A DNA stretch of 64,000 nt from Streptomyces celluloflavus (GTDB lineage: Bacteria > Actinomycetota > Actinomycetes > Streptomycetales > Streptomycetaceae). The position numbers and the translations under genes are program-made. This document shows positions 9,553 through 17,536 of the stretch, piece by piece. The stretch's first letter is position 1. Every line of letters begins with the position of its first letter. The DNA lies in assembly GCA_000720995.1 (NCBI GenBank), contig JOEL01000014.1, forward strand, positions 1 through 64,000, written 5' to 3'. The notes below the pieces were generated by a model. The model made no database searches and was not told the origin of the DNA. It saw nothing but the letters and a program-made list of their open reading frames with translations.

Positions 9553-10319
9553 CCGGTTCTCCTGCCCGTGGGGTCAACGCCGGCCAGCATCATGCCCTGT
9601 CCCCGTGAGTGGTCGTGCGCCCGGATCACCGGCGGATCCGCCGGATCCCGGAACTGCACCAGCCAGGTGGTGCGAGCCTTGCCGCTGAGGTTGACGCCGG
9701 AGGCATGGACGGTCAAGTAGGAGAAGAAGAGCACGTCCCCGGCCTCGGCGGGAAGCGGCACGGTCGCGTCGAACGACACGTCGGGAAGGTGATAGCCGCC
9801 ATCCTCCACATGCTCCAGAGGCCCCTGACGGTGGCTGCCCGGCACGATCCGAACGCAGCCCTTCTCCTCCGGAGCGTCGTCCAGGTGAAAGATCGCGGCA
9901 CCGACGCGGTGGTAGGTGTGCGGGAAGAACGGGTGGTCCTGGTGCGGAGGAAACGGCGACCCGTTCTCCGGCGGCTTCACGAACAGCTTGGTGTGATGCA
10001 GCTGCACGTTCGGCCCGCCCAGCACCGCTGCGGCGATGCGGGTGAAACGCTCGTCCGTCAGCAGCCGGGAGAACGCCGCGGCGTGGAACTGCACATCGTG
10101 CAGGTGCTGCAGCCGGGTCGGTGTTCCGGCCGTGATGCGGGCCGCCGAGTCCCACGTCGCGTTCTCGTCGTCGTCCAGCGTGGCCAGCGCATCGTGGGCG
10201 CACTGACGGTAGGCAGCCGCCTCCTCCCTGCTCAGCAACCCCTTGACGAGCACGTACCCGTTCTCGCTGTAATGGCCGGCCAGGGCCGTAAGGTCGGCCG
10301 TTCCCCACGTCATCGTCAC
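9549..10319 (-). CDS. Phytanoyl-CoA dioxygenase (PhyH) family protein
   Basis: A 256-residue non-haem Fe(II)/2-oxoglutarate dioxygenase of the PhyH family. The iron site is His126-x-Asp128 (PPHQDHPF) with distal His205 (LTVHASGVN). Arg216 (SGKARTTW) would hold 2-oxoglutarate. The GTG at 10319 follows AGGAGG with six-base spacing. The substrate cannot be read from the sequence. Coupling to an AraC regulator suggests a small catabolic or modification unit induced by its substrate. Confidence 0.85.
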   Translation of the reverse strand: MTMTWGTADLTALAGHYSENGYVLVKGLLSREEAAAYRQCAHDALATLDDDENATWDSAARITAGTPTRLQHLHDVQFHAAAFSRLLTDERFTRIAAAVLGGPNVQLHHTKLFVKPPENGSPFPPHQDHPFFPHTYHRVGAAIFHLDDAPEEKGCVRIVPGSHRQGPLEHVEDGGYHLPDVSFDATVPLPAEAGDVLFFSYLTVHASGVNLSGKARTTWLVQFRDPADPPVIRAHDHSRGQGMMLAGVDPTGRRTG

Positions 10320-10984
10320 TGTCTTCCTCCTACGCCCTGACCGGTCGGAGTGCGGCAGGGTTCGGGAACGACATTAGGTATCCGGCCAGTGCCCGTTGTA
10401 GACCCGCGACGGACGGCGGTGTTTGCGAGACGGACGTGATCCGTTGCGGCGTTCCTCCCGGTGATCAGTCGGTCGGTCACGTCCTCCGCCGGGCCCCGCG
10501 GCGAGCAGGTCGGCTTCGATCCGGTCCGCGTACGGGTGTCGGCCCCGCTCGTCAAAGAGGTTCCGCAGCTGCTGCTCGGTGACCGCCTCCCCCGCCGGCG
10601 GACCACTGCCGCTGAGCGTGTCGGGCCTGAGTGTGGGTGGCCGGGCTCCCACTGTCCGTCTCGGTCGGCGCGGACGGCACAGTGAGCGCGCACACCCCCG
10701 GTCCCGTAGAGATGATCACGCAGACCCCCCGCACCGGTAACGCCGCCCCCGGCGACGCCTGAGCAGCGACCCCCACCCGCACGACCGGACCGTCCGGGCC
10801 CGTACCCGCGCCAGCGTGTGCGCGCGGTGTACGGGCTGCGGCGTTGCGGGGGCCCGGCCACGGCCGCTCGGGGTGGAAAGCAGAACTCGATACCAGGGTG
10901 CGTATCGGACGGTGATCGGTCTGCGGGGTTCATCCCCGTGACGGGATCCGATCAGGTGGACCGCGTCGTGCGACCGGAGAGCAA
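10320..10984. other. Gene-poor stretch before a transposase remnant
   Basis: About 660 bases without a convincing gene. Several frames stay open because of high GC, but they are arginine/proline-rich and show no family features. One minus-strand frame near 10590 reads EQQLRNLFDERGRHPYADRI. That could be a shred of a coding sequence, but it has no ribosome site and no recognisable family. Confidence 0.4.
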
Positions 10985-11059
10985 CCAACGGATGAGGCAC
11001 GGGAGTTCATCGAGTCGTACCTGCCGGTCGGCGAGTACGGTCCGTACCCGGAGCGGCTG
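10985..11059 (+). pseudogene. IS5-family transposase N-terminal remnant
   Basis: In one plus-strand frame this reads PTDEAREFIESYLPVGEY followed by GPYPERL. That matches the conserved opening (FIEPYLPxGEYGPYPERL) of the IS5-group/DUF4096 transposases common in streptomycetes. Only about 25 codons remain. The sequence diverges at once after PERL and no terminal repeats or C-terminal half are seen nearby, so this is a dead fragment next to the two-component operon. Confidence 0.6.
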
Positions 11060-11112
11060 GTGGGGCCGGACGTGAGGCATCGCTCGGTCGGGCGGACGGA
11101 CTGCCTCGACGT

Positions 11113-11748
11113 CTACCGGCGGAGGAGGCCGAGTTCGGTGGCGGTGGCGACGGCGGCCGTGCGGGAGTCGACGCCCAGCTTGGCGTAGACGCGGGCCAGG
11201 TGGGATTTCACGGTTCCCTCGGTGAGATGGAGCCGGTGGCCGATCGCCTGGTTGGACAGCCCCTCGGCGACGAGCGCGAGGACTTCGGTCTCGCGCCGGG
11301 TCAGGGCGGTGGCGGGAGTGCGAAGCCGGTTCATGAGGCGGTCGGCGACGGCGGGTGCCAGCGTGGTGCGTCCGGCGGCGGCGGTGCGGACGGCGGTGGC
11401 GAGGTCCTCGGGCGGGGCGTCCTTGAGGAGGTAGCCGGTGGCGCCGGCTTCGATGGCGGGGAGGGTGTCGGCGTCGGAGTCGTAGGTGGTGACGATCAGG
11501 ACACGGGGGGCCTGGGGGCGGGCGGTGATCCGGGCGGTGGCCTCAGCACCGTTCATTCCCTTGCCGAACTGGAGGTCCATGAGGACGACGTCGATGCCGC
11601 CCTGAGCGGCGCGTTCGACGGCGGCCTCGGCGGTGGCGGCCTCGGCCACCACGACGATGCCGGGTTCGGTCTCCAGTACGGCGCGGAGCCCGGCGCGTAC
11701 GACGGGATGGTCGTCGGCCAGGAGCAGGCGGACAGGGGTGTCGGTCAC
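11113..11748 (-). CDS. NarL/LuxR-type response regulator
   Basis: A 211-residue response regulator. The receiver domain has the acidic pair Asp12/Asp13, phospho-acceptor Asp58 (VVLMDLQFG), and a Lys in GYLLKDAPP. The LuxR-type helix-turn-helix follows at about residues 148-205 (LTRRETEVLALVAEGLSNQA). Its start overlaps the upstream kinase stop by 4 bp (ATGA), so the pair is coupled. The target is probably the divergent ABC exporter at 13.1 kb, the usual arrangement for such NarL systems in actinobacteria. Confidence 0.92.
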   Translation of the reverse strand: MTDTPVRLLLADDHPVVRAGLRAVLETEPGIVVVAEAATAEAAVERAAQGGIDVVLMDLQFGKGMNGAEATARITARPQAPRVLIVTTYDSDADTLPAIEAGATGYLLKDAPPEDLATAVRTAAAGRTTLAPAVADRLMNRLRTPATALTRRETEVLALVAEGLSNQAIGHRLHLTEGTVKSHLARVYAKLGVDSRTAAVATATELGLLRR

Positions 11749-12968
11749 GGGCGGGCCTCGTCGGGTGTGGGGGCGGCTGCGGGATCGATGGGCAGTTGGG
11801 CGGCCAGGGCGGTGCCCTGGCCCGGGGCGGATTCGACGGTGAGGGTGCCGCCGAGGGCGCGGACACGGGCGCGCATGGCGGCCAGTCCGAACCCGCCGAC
11901 CTCGGGGTCGGGGACGGGCAGGTGGTCGGGGTCGAAGCCGCGTCCGTCGTCGAGGACGTCCACGGCCACCTGGTCACCGAGGTAGCTGAGGGTGACCTCG
12001 GCGGTGGCGGCGTGGGCGTGGCGGACGGTGTTCGCCAGGGCGGACTGGGCGATGCGCAACAGCGCGACCTCGTGCGCGGTCGACAGCGGTACAGGGTCCC
12101 CGGTGTGATGGAAGCGTACGGTGATCCGGTGGCGGGTGCTGGTGGTGGCACACAGGCGTTCCAGTGCGGCGGCGAGGGTGGTGCCCTCCAGCGCGGGCGG
12201 GGTGAGAGCGGCGACGAAACGGCGGGCCTCGGCGAGGTTGTCCACGGCTGCCTGGCGGGCCTGCTCGACGTAGCGGGCGGCGTTCTGCGGAGTGTTCGGC
12301 AGCGCGCGTTCGACGGCGCGTAGCAGCAGTTGGATGCTGGACAGGCCCTGGGCCAGGGTGTCGTGGATCTCGCGGGCCAGACGTTCACGTTCGGCCAGCA
12401 CGCCGGCAGTGTGCTGGGCGGCGGCCAGGTCGGTGCGGGTGGTGGTGAGCTCCTCGATCAGGCGCCTGCGGTGTTCGCTCTCCCGGTACAGGGTCTGGTA
12501 CCCCCACACCACCGCCACCGCCACCGCGGCACCGAGGGCCGGTCCGATGGCCATGGCCAGGCTGAAGGAGCCCTGGTGGGCGGCGAAGCCGGCGACGGCC
12601 GCCGCTGCGGTGAGCGTCACGGCGACGAGACCGGAGCGGCGGGGCAGCAGGTGGAGTTGGAGGAAGTACAGCGGGAACGCCACCCATACGCCATCGGCGG
12701 ACAGGGCCAGCAGCACCAGCCAGGCGGCGCCCACGGCGGTCAGCCACAGCGCGGCGGCCCGGCGGGAGCGGCGTACGCGGGGCAGCGTCGGCCCGGCCGC
12801 GTAGAGGAGGACGCAGACCGCTGCGGCGGCAACGACCGTCTCGGCGTGCGGGTGGTGGTCGGCGAGGGCCCGGCCGGCGGCCAGGGCGAGCAGGGCTACG
12901 ACCAACAGGTGCAGGCACCAGGCCAGGGCCCGGGTGGTGGGGGTCAAGGCGGGAGCGGTGATGTTCAC
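11745..12968 (-). CDS. NarL-type sensor histidine kinase
   Basis: A 407-residue membrane kinase. About six hydrophobic segments fill residues 12-158, with little extracytoplasmic sequence, as in intramembrane-sensing kinases. The HisKA_3 dimerisation helix carries the phospho-acceptor His202 (LAREIHDTLAQGLSS), followed by a HATPase_c domain (NTVRHAHAATAEV, DDGRGFD, GGFGLAAMRARV). It is operonic with the response regulator and divergent from the ABC transporter. It probably senses membrane or envelope stress, or a peptide handled by that transporter; this is inferred from context. Confidence 0.9.
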   Translation of the reverse strand: MNITAPALTPTTRALAWCLHLLVVALLALAAGRALADHHPHAETVVAAAAVCVLLYAAGPTLPRVRRSRRAAALWLTAVGAAWLVLLALSADGVWVAFPLYFLQLHLLPRRSGLVAVTLTAAAAVAGFAAHQGSFSLAMAIGPALGAAVAVAVVWGYQTLYRESEHRRRLIEELTTTRTDLAAAQHTAGVLAERERLAREIHDTLAQGLSSIQLLLRAVERALPNTPQNAARYVEQARQAAVDNLAEARRFVAALTPPALEGTTLAAALERLCATTSTRHRITVRFHHTGDPVPLSTAHEVALLRIAQSALANTVRHAHAATAEVTLSYLGDQVAVDVLDDGRGFDPDHLPVPDPEVGGFGLAAMRARVRALGGTLTVESAPGQGTALAAQLPIDPAAAPTPDEARP

Positions 12969-13140
12969 GGTGCCTCCAGCCTAAGAAACAGCCCCGCAAC
13001 CGAGCATCCGTCGAAAGTTACAAACGGCGTGCCGCCTTTCGGCGCGGCAAGTGCTGTCCTGGGCCGGATGCCCGTGCGGGGGGCCGGCGGCGAGGGTGGG
13101 GACATACCGCTTCCACTCCGTGAAAGGGCAGGCCAGAGCT

Positions 13141-14229
13141 GTGTATGTCGCCTGGAGAGATCTGAAATTCGCCAAGGGGCGCTTCGCCCTGATGGGCACC
13201 GTCATTGTGCTGATCACGCTGCTGGTCGGACTGCTGTCGGGGCTGACGGCCGGGTTGGGCCAGCAGAACATCTCCGCGATCACTTCCCTGCCCGCCGACA
13301 AGATCGCCTTCGGCGCGCCGGGCCAGGGCGAAAAGCTGTCGTACTCCAACTCCACCGTCACCGAGAAGCAGTGGCAGCAGTGGGCCAAGACGCCCGGTGT
13401 AAGCACCGCCGAGCCGTTGGGCATCACCACCACCAAGGCGACGGCCGGAAGCAAGAGCACCGGCGTGTCCGCCTTCGGTGTCCGGCGCGGCTCCGCGCTC
13501 GCCCCCGAAAGCAGCAGGCTTGACGACCACGCGGCGGTCCTGTCCACCACCGCCGCCGCCGACCTCGGCGTGGCGGCGGGCGACACCTTCTCCCTGGCCG
13601 GGCAGAAAGTGACCGTCGCGGCGGTGCGCGGGGACGTCTTCTTCAGCCACACCCCTGTCATCTGGACCAGCCTCGGCCTCTGGCAGAAGGCCGCGCCCCC
13701 CTCGGGCCGGGCCGACGGGCCGACCGCGACCGTCATCGCCCTGCACACCACCTCAGGCGCCGGCATCAAGGCCGCCGACCGGGCCGCGGGCACCGAGACG
13801 GTCTCCACGGACGACTCGCTGTCCGCGATCGGCTCCTACACCTCCGAGAACGGTTCGCTGCAGCTGATGCGCGGCTTCCTGTTCGCGATCTCCGCCCTGG
13901 TGATCGGTGCCTTCTTCACCGTCTGGACCATCCAGCGCAGCGGCGACGTCGCGGTTCTCAAGGCACTGGGCGCTTCCACCGCCAACCTGCTGAGGGACGC
14001 GCTCGGGCAGGCCGTGGTCCTGCTGGCCGGCGGCACCCTGATCGGCACCGGCATCGCAGCCGGCCTGGGAGCCCTTGTCGCCGGTTCGGCGGTGCCCTTC
14101 CTCCTCACCCCCGCAACCGTGCTCGTCCCGGCCGCCGTCATGATCGCGCTCGGCGCGCTGGGAGCGGCCCTGTCCATCCGCCGTATCACCTCCGTCGACC
14201 CGCTGACCGCCCTGGGGAGCGCCCGATGA
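13141..14229 (+). CDS. FtsX/MacB-type ABC transporter permease
   Basis: A 362-residue permease with one N-terminal transmembrane segment (about 17-45), a large extracytoplasmic domain (about 50-255), and three C-terminal segments from about residue 265. This is the MacB/FtsX layout. The GTG at 13141 puts the conserved opening VYVAWRDLKFAKGRFALMG at the N-terminus and has a purine-rich GGGCAGG upstream; an ATG at 13051 would add an unlikely cysteine/glycine-rich leader. It overlaps the ATPase gene by 4 bp. Likely role: export of, or mechanical response to, a lipid or peptide, controlled by the divergent two-component pair. Confidence 0.88.
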   Translation: MYVAWRDLKFAKGRFALMGTVIVLITLLVGLLSGLTAGLGQQNISAITSLPADKIAFGAPGQGEKLSYSNSTVTEKQWQQWAKTPGVSTAEPLGITTTKATAGSKSTGVSAFGVRRGSALAPESSRLDDHAAVLSTTAAADLGVAAGDTFSLAGQKVTVAAVRGDVFFSHTPVIWTSLGLWQKAAPPSGRADGPTATVIALHTTSGAGIKAADRAAGTETVSTDDSLSAIGSYTSENGSLQLMRGFLFAISALVIGAFFTVWTIQRSGDVAVLKALGASTANLLRDALGQAVVLLAGGTLIGTGIAAGLGALVAGSAVPFLLTPATVLVPAAVMIALGALGAALSIRRITSVDPLTALGSAR

Positions 14230-14906
14230 GCCTCAACCTGACCGACATCACCCTCACCTATCCCGACGGCGACACCCGCCTCACCGCCCTCGACCAGGTC
14301 ACCCTTGAGGTGCCCAAGGGCAGCCTGACCGCCGTCGTCGGCCCCTCCGGCTCCGGCAAGTCCAGCCTCCTCGCCGTCGCCGCCACCCTCATCACACCCG
14401 ACGCCGGCACCGTCACCATCGACGGCACGCCCACCACCGGCATGACCCGCGGCGAACTCACCGACCTGCGCCGCCACAAGATCGGCATCGTGTTCCAGCA
14501 GCCCAACCTGCTGCCCTCCCTCACCGCCGCCGAACAGCTCCAGGTCATGGCCCAGATCGACGGCCGCAAGCCACGCACCGCCCGAGGCCGGGCCATGGAG
14601 CTCCTCGACGCCGTCGGCCTGGCCGACCAGGCCGGCCGCCGCCCCCACCAGCTCTCCGGAGGCCAGCGCCAGCGCGTCAACATCGCCCGCGCCCTGATGA
14701 ACGATCCCACCGTCCTCCTGGTCGACGAACCCACCAGCGCCCTCGACCACGAACGCGGCGCCGCCGTCATCGACCTGATCACCCGTCTCACCCACCAGCA
14801 GGCCACCGCGACCGTCCTGGTCACCCACGACCGTACCCACCTCACCGCGGTCGACCAGATCGCCGAGGTCCACGACGGGCGTCTGCGGCTGCCCGCGCAC
14901 ACCTGA
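14226..14906 (+). CDS. ABC transporter ATP-binding protein (MacB/LolD type)
   Basis: A 226-residue ATPase with Walker A GPSGSGKSS (residues 39-47), Q-loop FQQPN, signature LSGGQRQRVNIARAL, Walker B VLLVDEPTSALD and an H-loop in VLVTHDRT. It starts on an ATGA overlap with the permease stop, so the two subunits are made together. Its size and sequence are typical of LolD/MacB-type exporters. Confidence 0.95.
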   Translation: MSLNLTDITLTYPDGDTRLTALDQVTLEVPKGSLTAVVGPSGSGKSSLLAVAATLITPDAGTVTIDGTPTTGMTRGELTDLRRHKIGIVFQQPNLLPSLTAAEQLQVMAQIDGRKPRTARGRAMELLDAVGLADQAGRRPHQLSGGQRQRVNIARALMNDPTVLLVDEPTSALDHERGAAVIDLITRLTHQQATATVLVTHDRTHLTAVDQIAEVHDGRLRLPAHT

Positions 14907-14942
14907 ACCGCCCGGGAAACCTGCAGAAAGAAACCGACAGCC

Positions 14943-15386
14943 GTGAAGAAGCTCTACTACTCAGCAGTCATCTATACCGTCCTTGGCCTCCTCGCCGGAA
15001 TCTTCCACCGGGAACTGACCAAGGCACAGGACTTCACCGCAGGCACCCAGCTCTCCGTGGTCCACACGCACCTGCTCACCCTGGGCACGCTGTTCTTCCT
15101 GATCGCCATCGCCCTGGAGAAAGCCCTGGGCCTGAGCAGCGGCCGCTTCTTCAACGCGTTCTTCTGGACGTACCAGGCCGGCCTGGTCCTCACCACCGGC
15201 ATCATGACCGTCCACGGCACCATGACCGTGCTGGGCAGGGCCGCCGGACCCGCGATCTCCGGACCGGCAGGGCTGGGCCACATACTCCTCACCCTCGCCC
15301 TGGTCTTCTTCTTCCTCTGTCTGCACAACCGTGTACGTCCTGGTTTCACGCATTCCGCCGGGGCCGAGCGTCATCCCCTCCCCTGA
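14943..15386 (+). CDS. DUF2871 integral membrane protein
   Basis: A 147-residue protein with four hydrophobic helices that matches the DUF2871 pattern: start KKLYYSAVIYTVLGLLAGIF, then QLSVVHTHLLTLGTLFFL. The conserved histidines in the second motif could bind a metal or haem, but no function is established. It follows the ABC ATPase by 36 bp with AGAAAG upstream. It therefore probably belongs to the same stress-inducible operon. Confidence 0.8.
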   Translation: MKKLYYSAVIYTVLGLLAGIFHRELTKAQDFTAGTQLSVVHTHLLTLGTLFFLIAIALEKALGLSSGRFFNAFFWTYQAGLVLTTGIMTVHGTMTVLGRAAGPAISGPAGLGHILLTLALVFFFLCLHNRVRPGFTHSAGAERHPLP

Positions 15387-15900
15387 ACACCACCGGCGCT
15401 GCTGACGGCCGCGCCCCGGGCCGAGGACGCACCACGACGCGTCACCCGGCACGGGGCTCGGCCTCGCGGAAGCGGGCGTGAGGACGGCGCCGGATGAGCG
15501 TGCACGCCCCGTACGACGAGCTCAAGCAGCACCTGGGCGGGCCGCGGGGAGCGTCCGCCACCGCGGGCGCGACGACGAGCGTCCTCCAGGACGACGGGCT
15601 CCAGCGGCACCTGCGCTTCCCCTCCCCCAGGCCGTCCCGGGAAGGGCACGGGGTCGCCACCTGGTCCCACACAATCCCGCCGCCGGCGGCCTCCTCCCAC
15701 GCCTCGCGCCACTGCTGCCGGTCACGGTGGTCCGCGTCCCGGCAGGCGGAGCTCACCCGAGTACGGGTGAACCCGTTGACCGGCGGGCCGTACCGCCCCG
15801 GACGTGCGGGGCGGTACGAAGGCGGCCGTGCCGGCAGGCGTGGAGGGGTGGGCCGGCCTCGGGCGATGCCCGGCGGTCGCCCCGTACGTTCCGGATCAGC
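15387..15900. other. Gene-poor region with no assignable product
   Basis: About 510 bases. One minus-strand frame contains a protein-like segment around 15700 (RQQWREAWEEAAGGGIVWD), but it has no start, ribosome site or recognisable family and falls into low-complexity sequence. It is best treated as eroded coding sequence or spacer. Confidence 0.3.
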
Positions 15901-16074
15901 CGGCCATGTGGACCCGTGTTCCGCACACGTACGCAACGCCGCCGGGTCGACGAAGCTCAGGCCGGTGTTGGTGGTCACGCAACCGCAGGCGTCCAGGTAG
16001 GGGCTGGTCATGGCGGCGGTGAAGTTCTCCGCGATGCCGGCCGGGATCGCGGTCCGGACCTCGTACGCACGCAT
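15901..16074 (-). other. Candidate small-protein fragment
   Basis: From an ATG at 16074 this frame reads MRAYEVRTAIPAGIAENF, then MTSPYLDACGCVTTNTGLSF, and VDPAALRTCAEHGSTW. The composition (Cys-x-Cys, few Arg) looks like genuine protein. After about 58 codons it runs into arginine/proline-rich sequence without a stop until 15442. It abuts the truncated oxidoreductase exactly where that gene's homology begins, suggesting a recombination junction. The family is unknown. Confidence 0.35.
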
Positions 16075-16078
16075 CGGT

Positions 16079-16765
16079 GCGCGGCGCGTCGCCCTCGCCA
16101 CCAACGCCTTTCCCTCGCTGCTCCGGCGCCACCGCCCGTACACCGTGCCGGTCTACGACTACGCGCTGATGACGGAGCCCCTGACCGACGAGCAGCTCGC
16201 CTCGGTCGGCTGGCGCAACCGCCAGGGCTTCGCCGACAGCGCCAACCAGTTCCACTATGTGCGCCTGTCCGCCGACAACCGCATCCTGTGGGGCGGTTAC
16301 GACGTCGTCCACCACTACCGCGGGCGGGTCCGTGCGGAGCACGACCAGCGGCCGGCGACCTTCGTCACCCTGGCACGGCACTTCTTCCGGACCTTCCCGC
16401 AGCTGGAGGGCGTGCGCTTCGGCCACGCCTGGGGCGGTGCGATCGACACCTGCACCCGCTTCAGCGCCTTCTTCGACCTCTCGCACGACGGCCGGGTCGC
16501 CTACGCCGCCGGCTACACCGGCCTCGGTGTGGGGGCGACCCGCTTCGGCGCCGAGGTGATGCTCGACCTCCTGGAGGGGGCGCGCACCGAGCGGACCGCC
16601 CTGGAGATGGTCCGGCGCAAGCCCACCCCCTTCCCGCCCGAGCCCCTCCGCTCCGTCGGGATCGGCATCACCCAGTGGTCGCTCGCCCGCGCCGACGGCC
16701 ACGCCGGGCGCCGCAACCTCTGGCTCAGGACCCTCGACCGTCTCGGCCTCGGCTTCGACAGCTGA
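16079..16765 (+). pseudogene. FAD-dependent (DadA-type) oxidoreductase, C-terminal remnant
   Basis: The last 228 residues of a DAO-type amino-acid or amine oxidoreductase. Recognisable sequence starts at ARRVALATNAFPSLLRRH and continues through VPVYDYALMTEPLT, ADNRILWGGYDV, HAWGGAIDTCTRFSAFF and YTGLGVGATRFGAE, the C-terminal FAD-contacting glycine-rich segment. The N-terminal dinucleotide-binding half (GxGxxG) is absent, and the sequence before 16079 is unrelated. The product could not hold FAD. The intact C-terminus suggests a recent truncation. Confidence 0.75.
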
Positions 16766-16988
16766 CGCCCCACTGAGATGAGAACGCGCCACCGGCCACT
16801 CCCCTCCCGCCACGTCCTCATCTGAGGACACGCGGCATCCGGCGCGCTTCTTCGGGACCGGGGCGGACGGCTGCGCCGGCTCCTTCGGACCACGCGGGCG
16901 CACCGACGGAGCCGGGTCCCCGGAGCCGCTCCTGGTGGCCCGCTCCACGTCACACACCAGCGGACCGGCACCCGGAGAAAGTGACCGG

Positions 16989-17108
16989 CGCGCCCTCGTT
17001 GCTCCCCGGGCCCCTCGCGACCTGAGCGACCGGCTTCCCGTCCGCACGGACGTTCCGGACCACCCCGGCCCGGAACTCCGCGTCGTATCCCTTGTACGTC
17101 TCCGCCAT
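16989..17108 (-). pseudogene. IS3-type transposase OrfA N-terminal remnant
   Basis: From the ATG at 17108 the frame reads MAETYKGYDAEFRAGVVRNV followed by RADGKPVAQVARGPGSNEGA. This is the helix-turn-helix opening of IS3-family OrfA proteins (typically YxxEFRxxAVxLVxxxGKPVAxVARDLGVNEGTL). The Asp-Leu expected after VAR is replaced by Gly-Pro and the remainder is missing. No inverted repeats or OrfB were found, so it is a dead fragment. Confidence 0.55.
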
Positions 17109-17244
17109 CGGACTTCCCCACGGCGGAGGCGTACAGGAGATACGAGGGGAAGCCCGGACGACGACCACGCATGCACCGCACAGGGACCGCCCATGCGGCC
17201 GCAGGAACACCTCGCACCACCGGCCACCTGGTGCGGATGCCCTC

Positions 17245-17469
17245 TCATGGGTTTCCCTGGCTGCTTCGCCGGCTGCTGAGCAGCGCGGCGATCGGCAGGG
17301 CTGCCGCCAGGCCGCTGAGCAGGACTCCGGCCAGGGCGCCGAGGATGGCGGGCTGGTCGGCGAAGGCGATTCCGGTCGCGGCCAGGGCAGGTCCCGCGTT
17401 GCGCACCGCGGCGACGGCCGCGATGAAGATGACGGTGATGGCGTTGAACAGCAGGTGCAGGGCTTCCAT
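17245..17469 (-). CDS. Small two-helix membrane protein
   Basis: A 74-residue protein with two hydrophobic helices (about 5-30 and 40-66) and a short basic tail. The ATG at 17469 is chosen because AGGGGA lies about eight bases before it; the frame extends upstream but with charged, uncharacteristic sequence. It lies just downstream of the Dyp-peroxidase operon on the same strand, with a 67 bp gap, and could be its last gene. No family is recognised. Confidence 0.55.
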   Translation of the reverse strand: MEALHLLFNAITVIFIAAVAAVRNAGPALAATGIAFADQPAILGALAGVLLSGLAAALPIAALLSSRRSSQGNP

Positions 17470-17536
17470 GAGGCATGTCCCCTCGGACGGCCGGGCTTCT
17501 CGGCGGGCCGGTGCCACGGCGGGTATGACCGCACGG

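Noticed and set aside
10374-10652. Minus-strand 92-codon frame with EQQLRNLFDERGRHPYADR
   Set aside because: No ribosome site, no stop-proximal conservation and a basic, low-complexity tail; not enough for a gene call.
12330-13523. Glycine-rich 397-codon plus-strand frame
   Set aside because: Antisense of the histidine kinase and out of frame with the permease; a typical high-GC shadow.
15478-16776. A 432-codon plus-strand frame
   Set aside because: It runs in a wrong frame across the oxidoreductase remnant; no start site and low-complexity composition.
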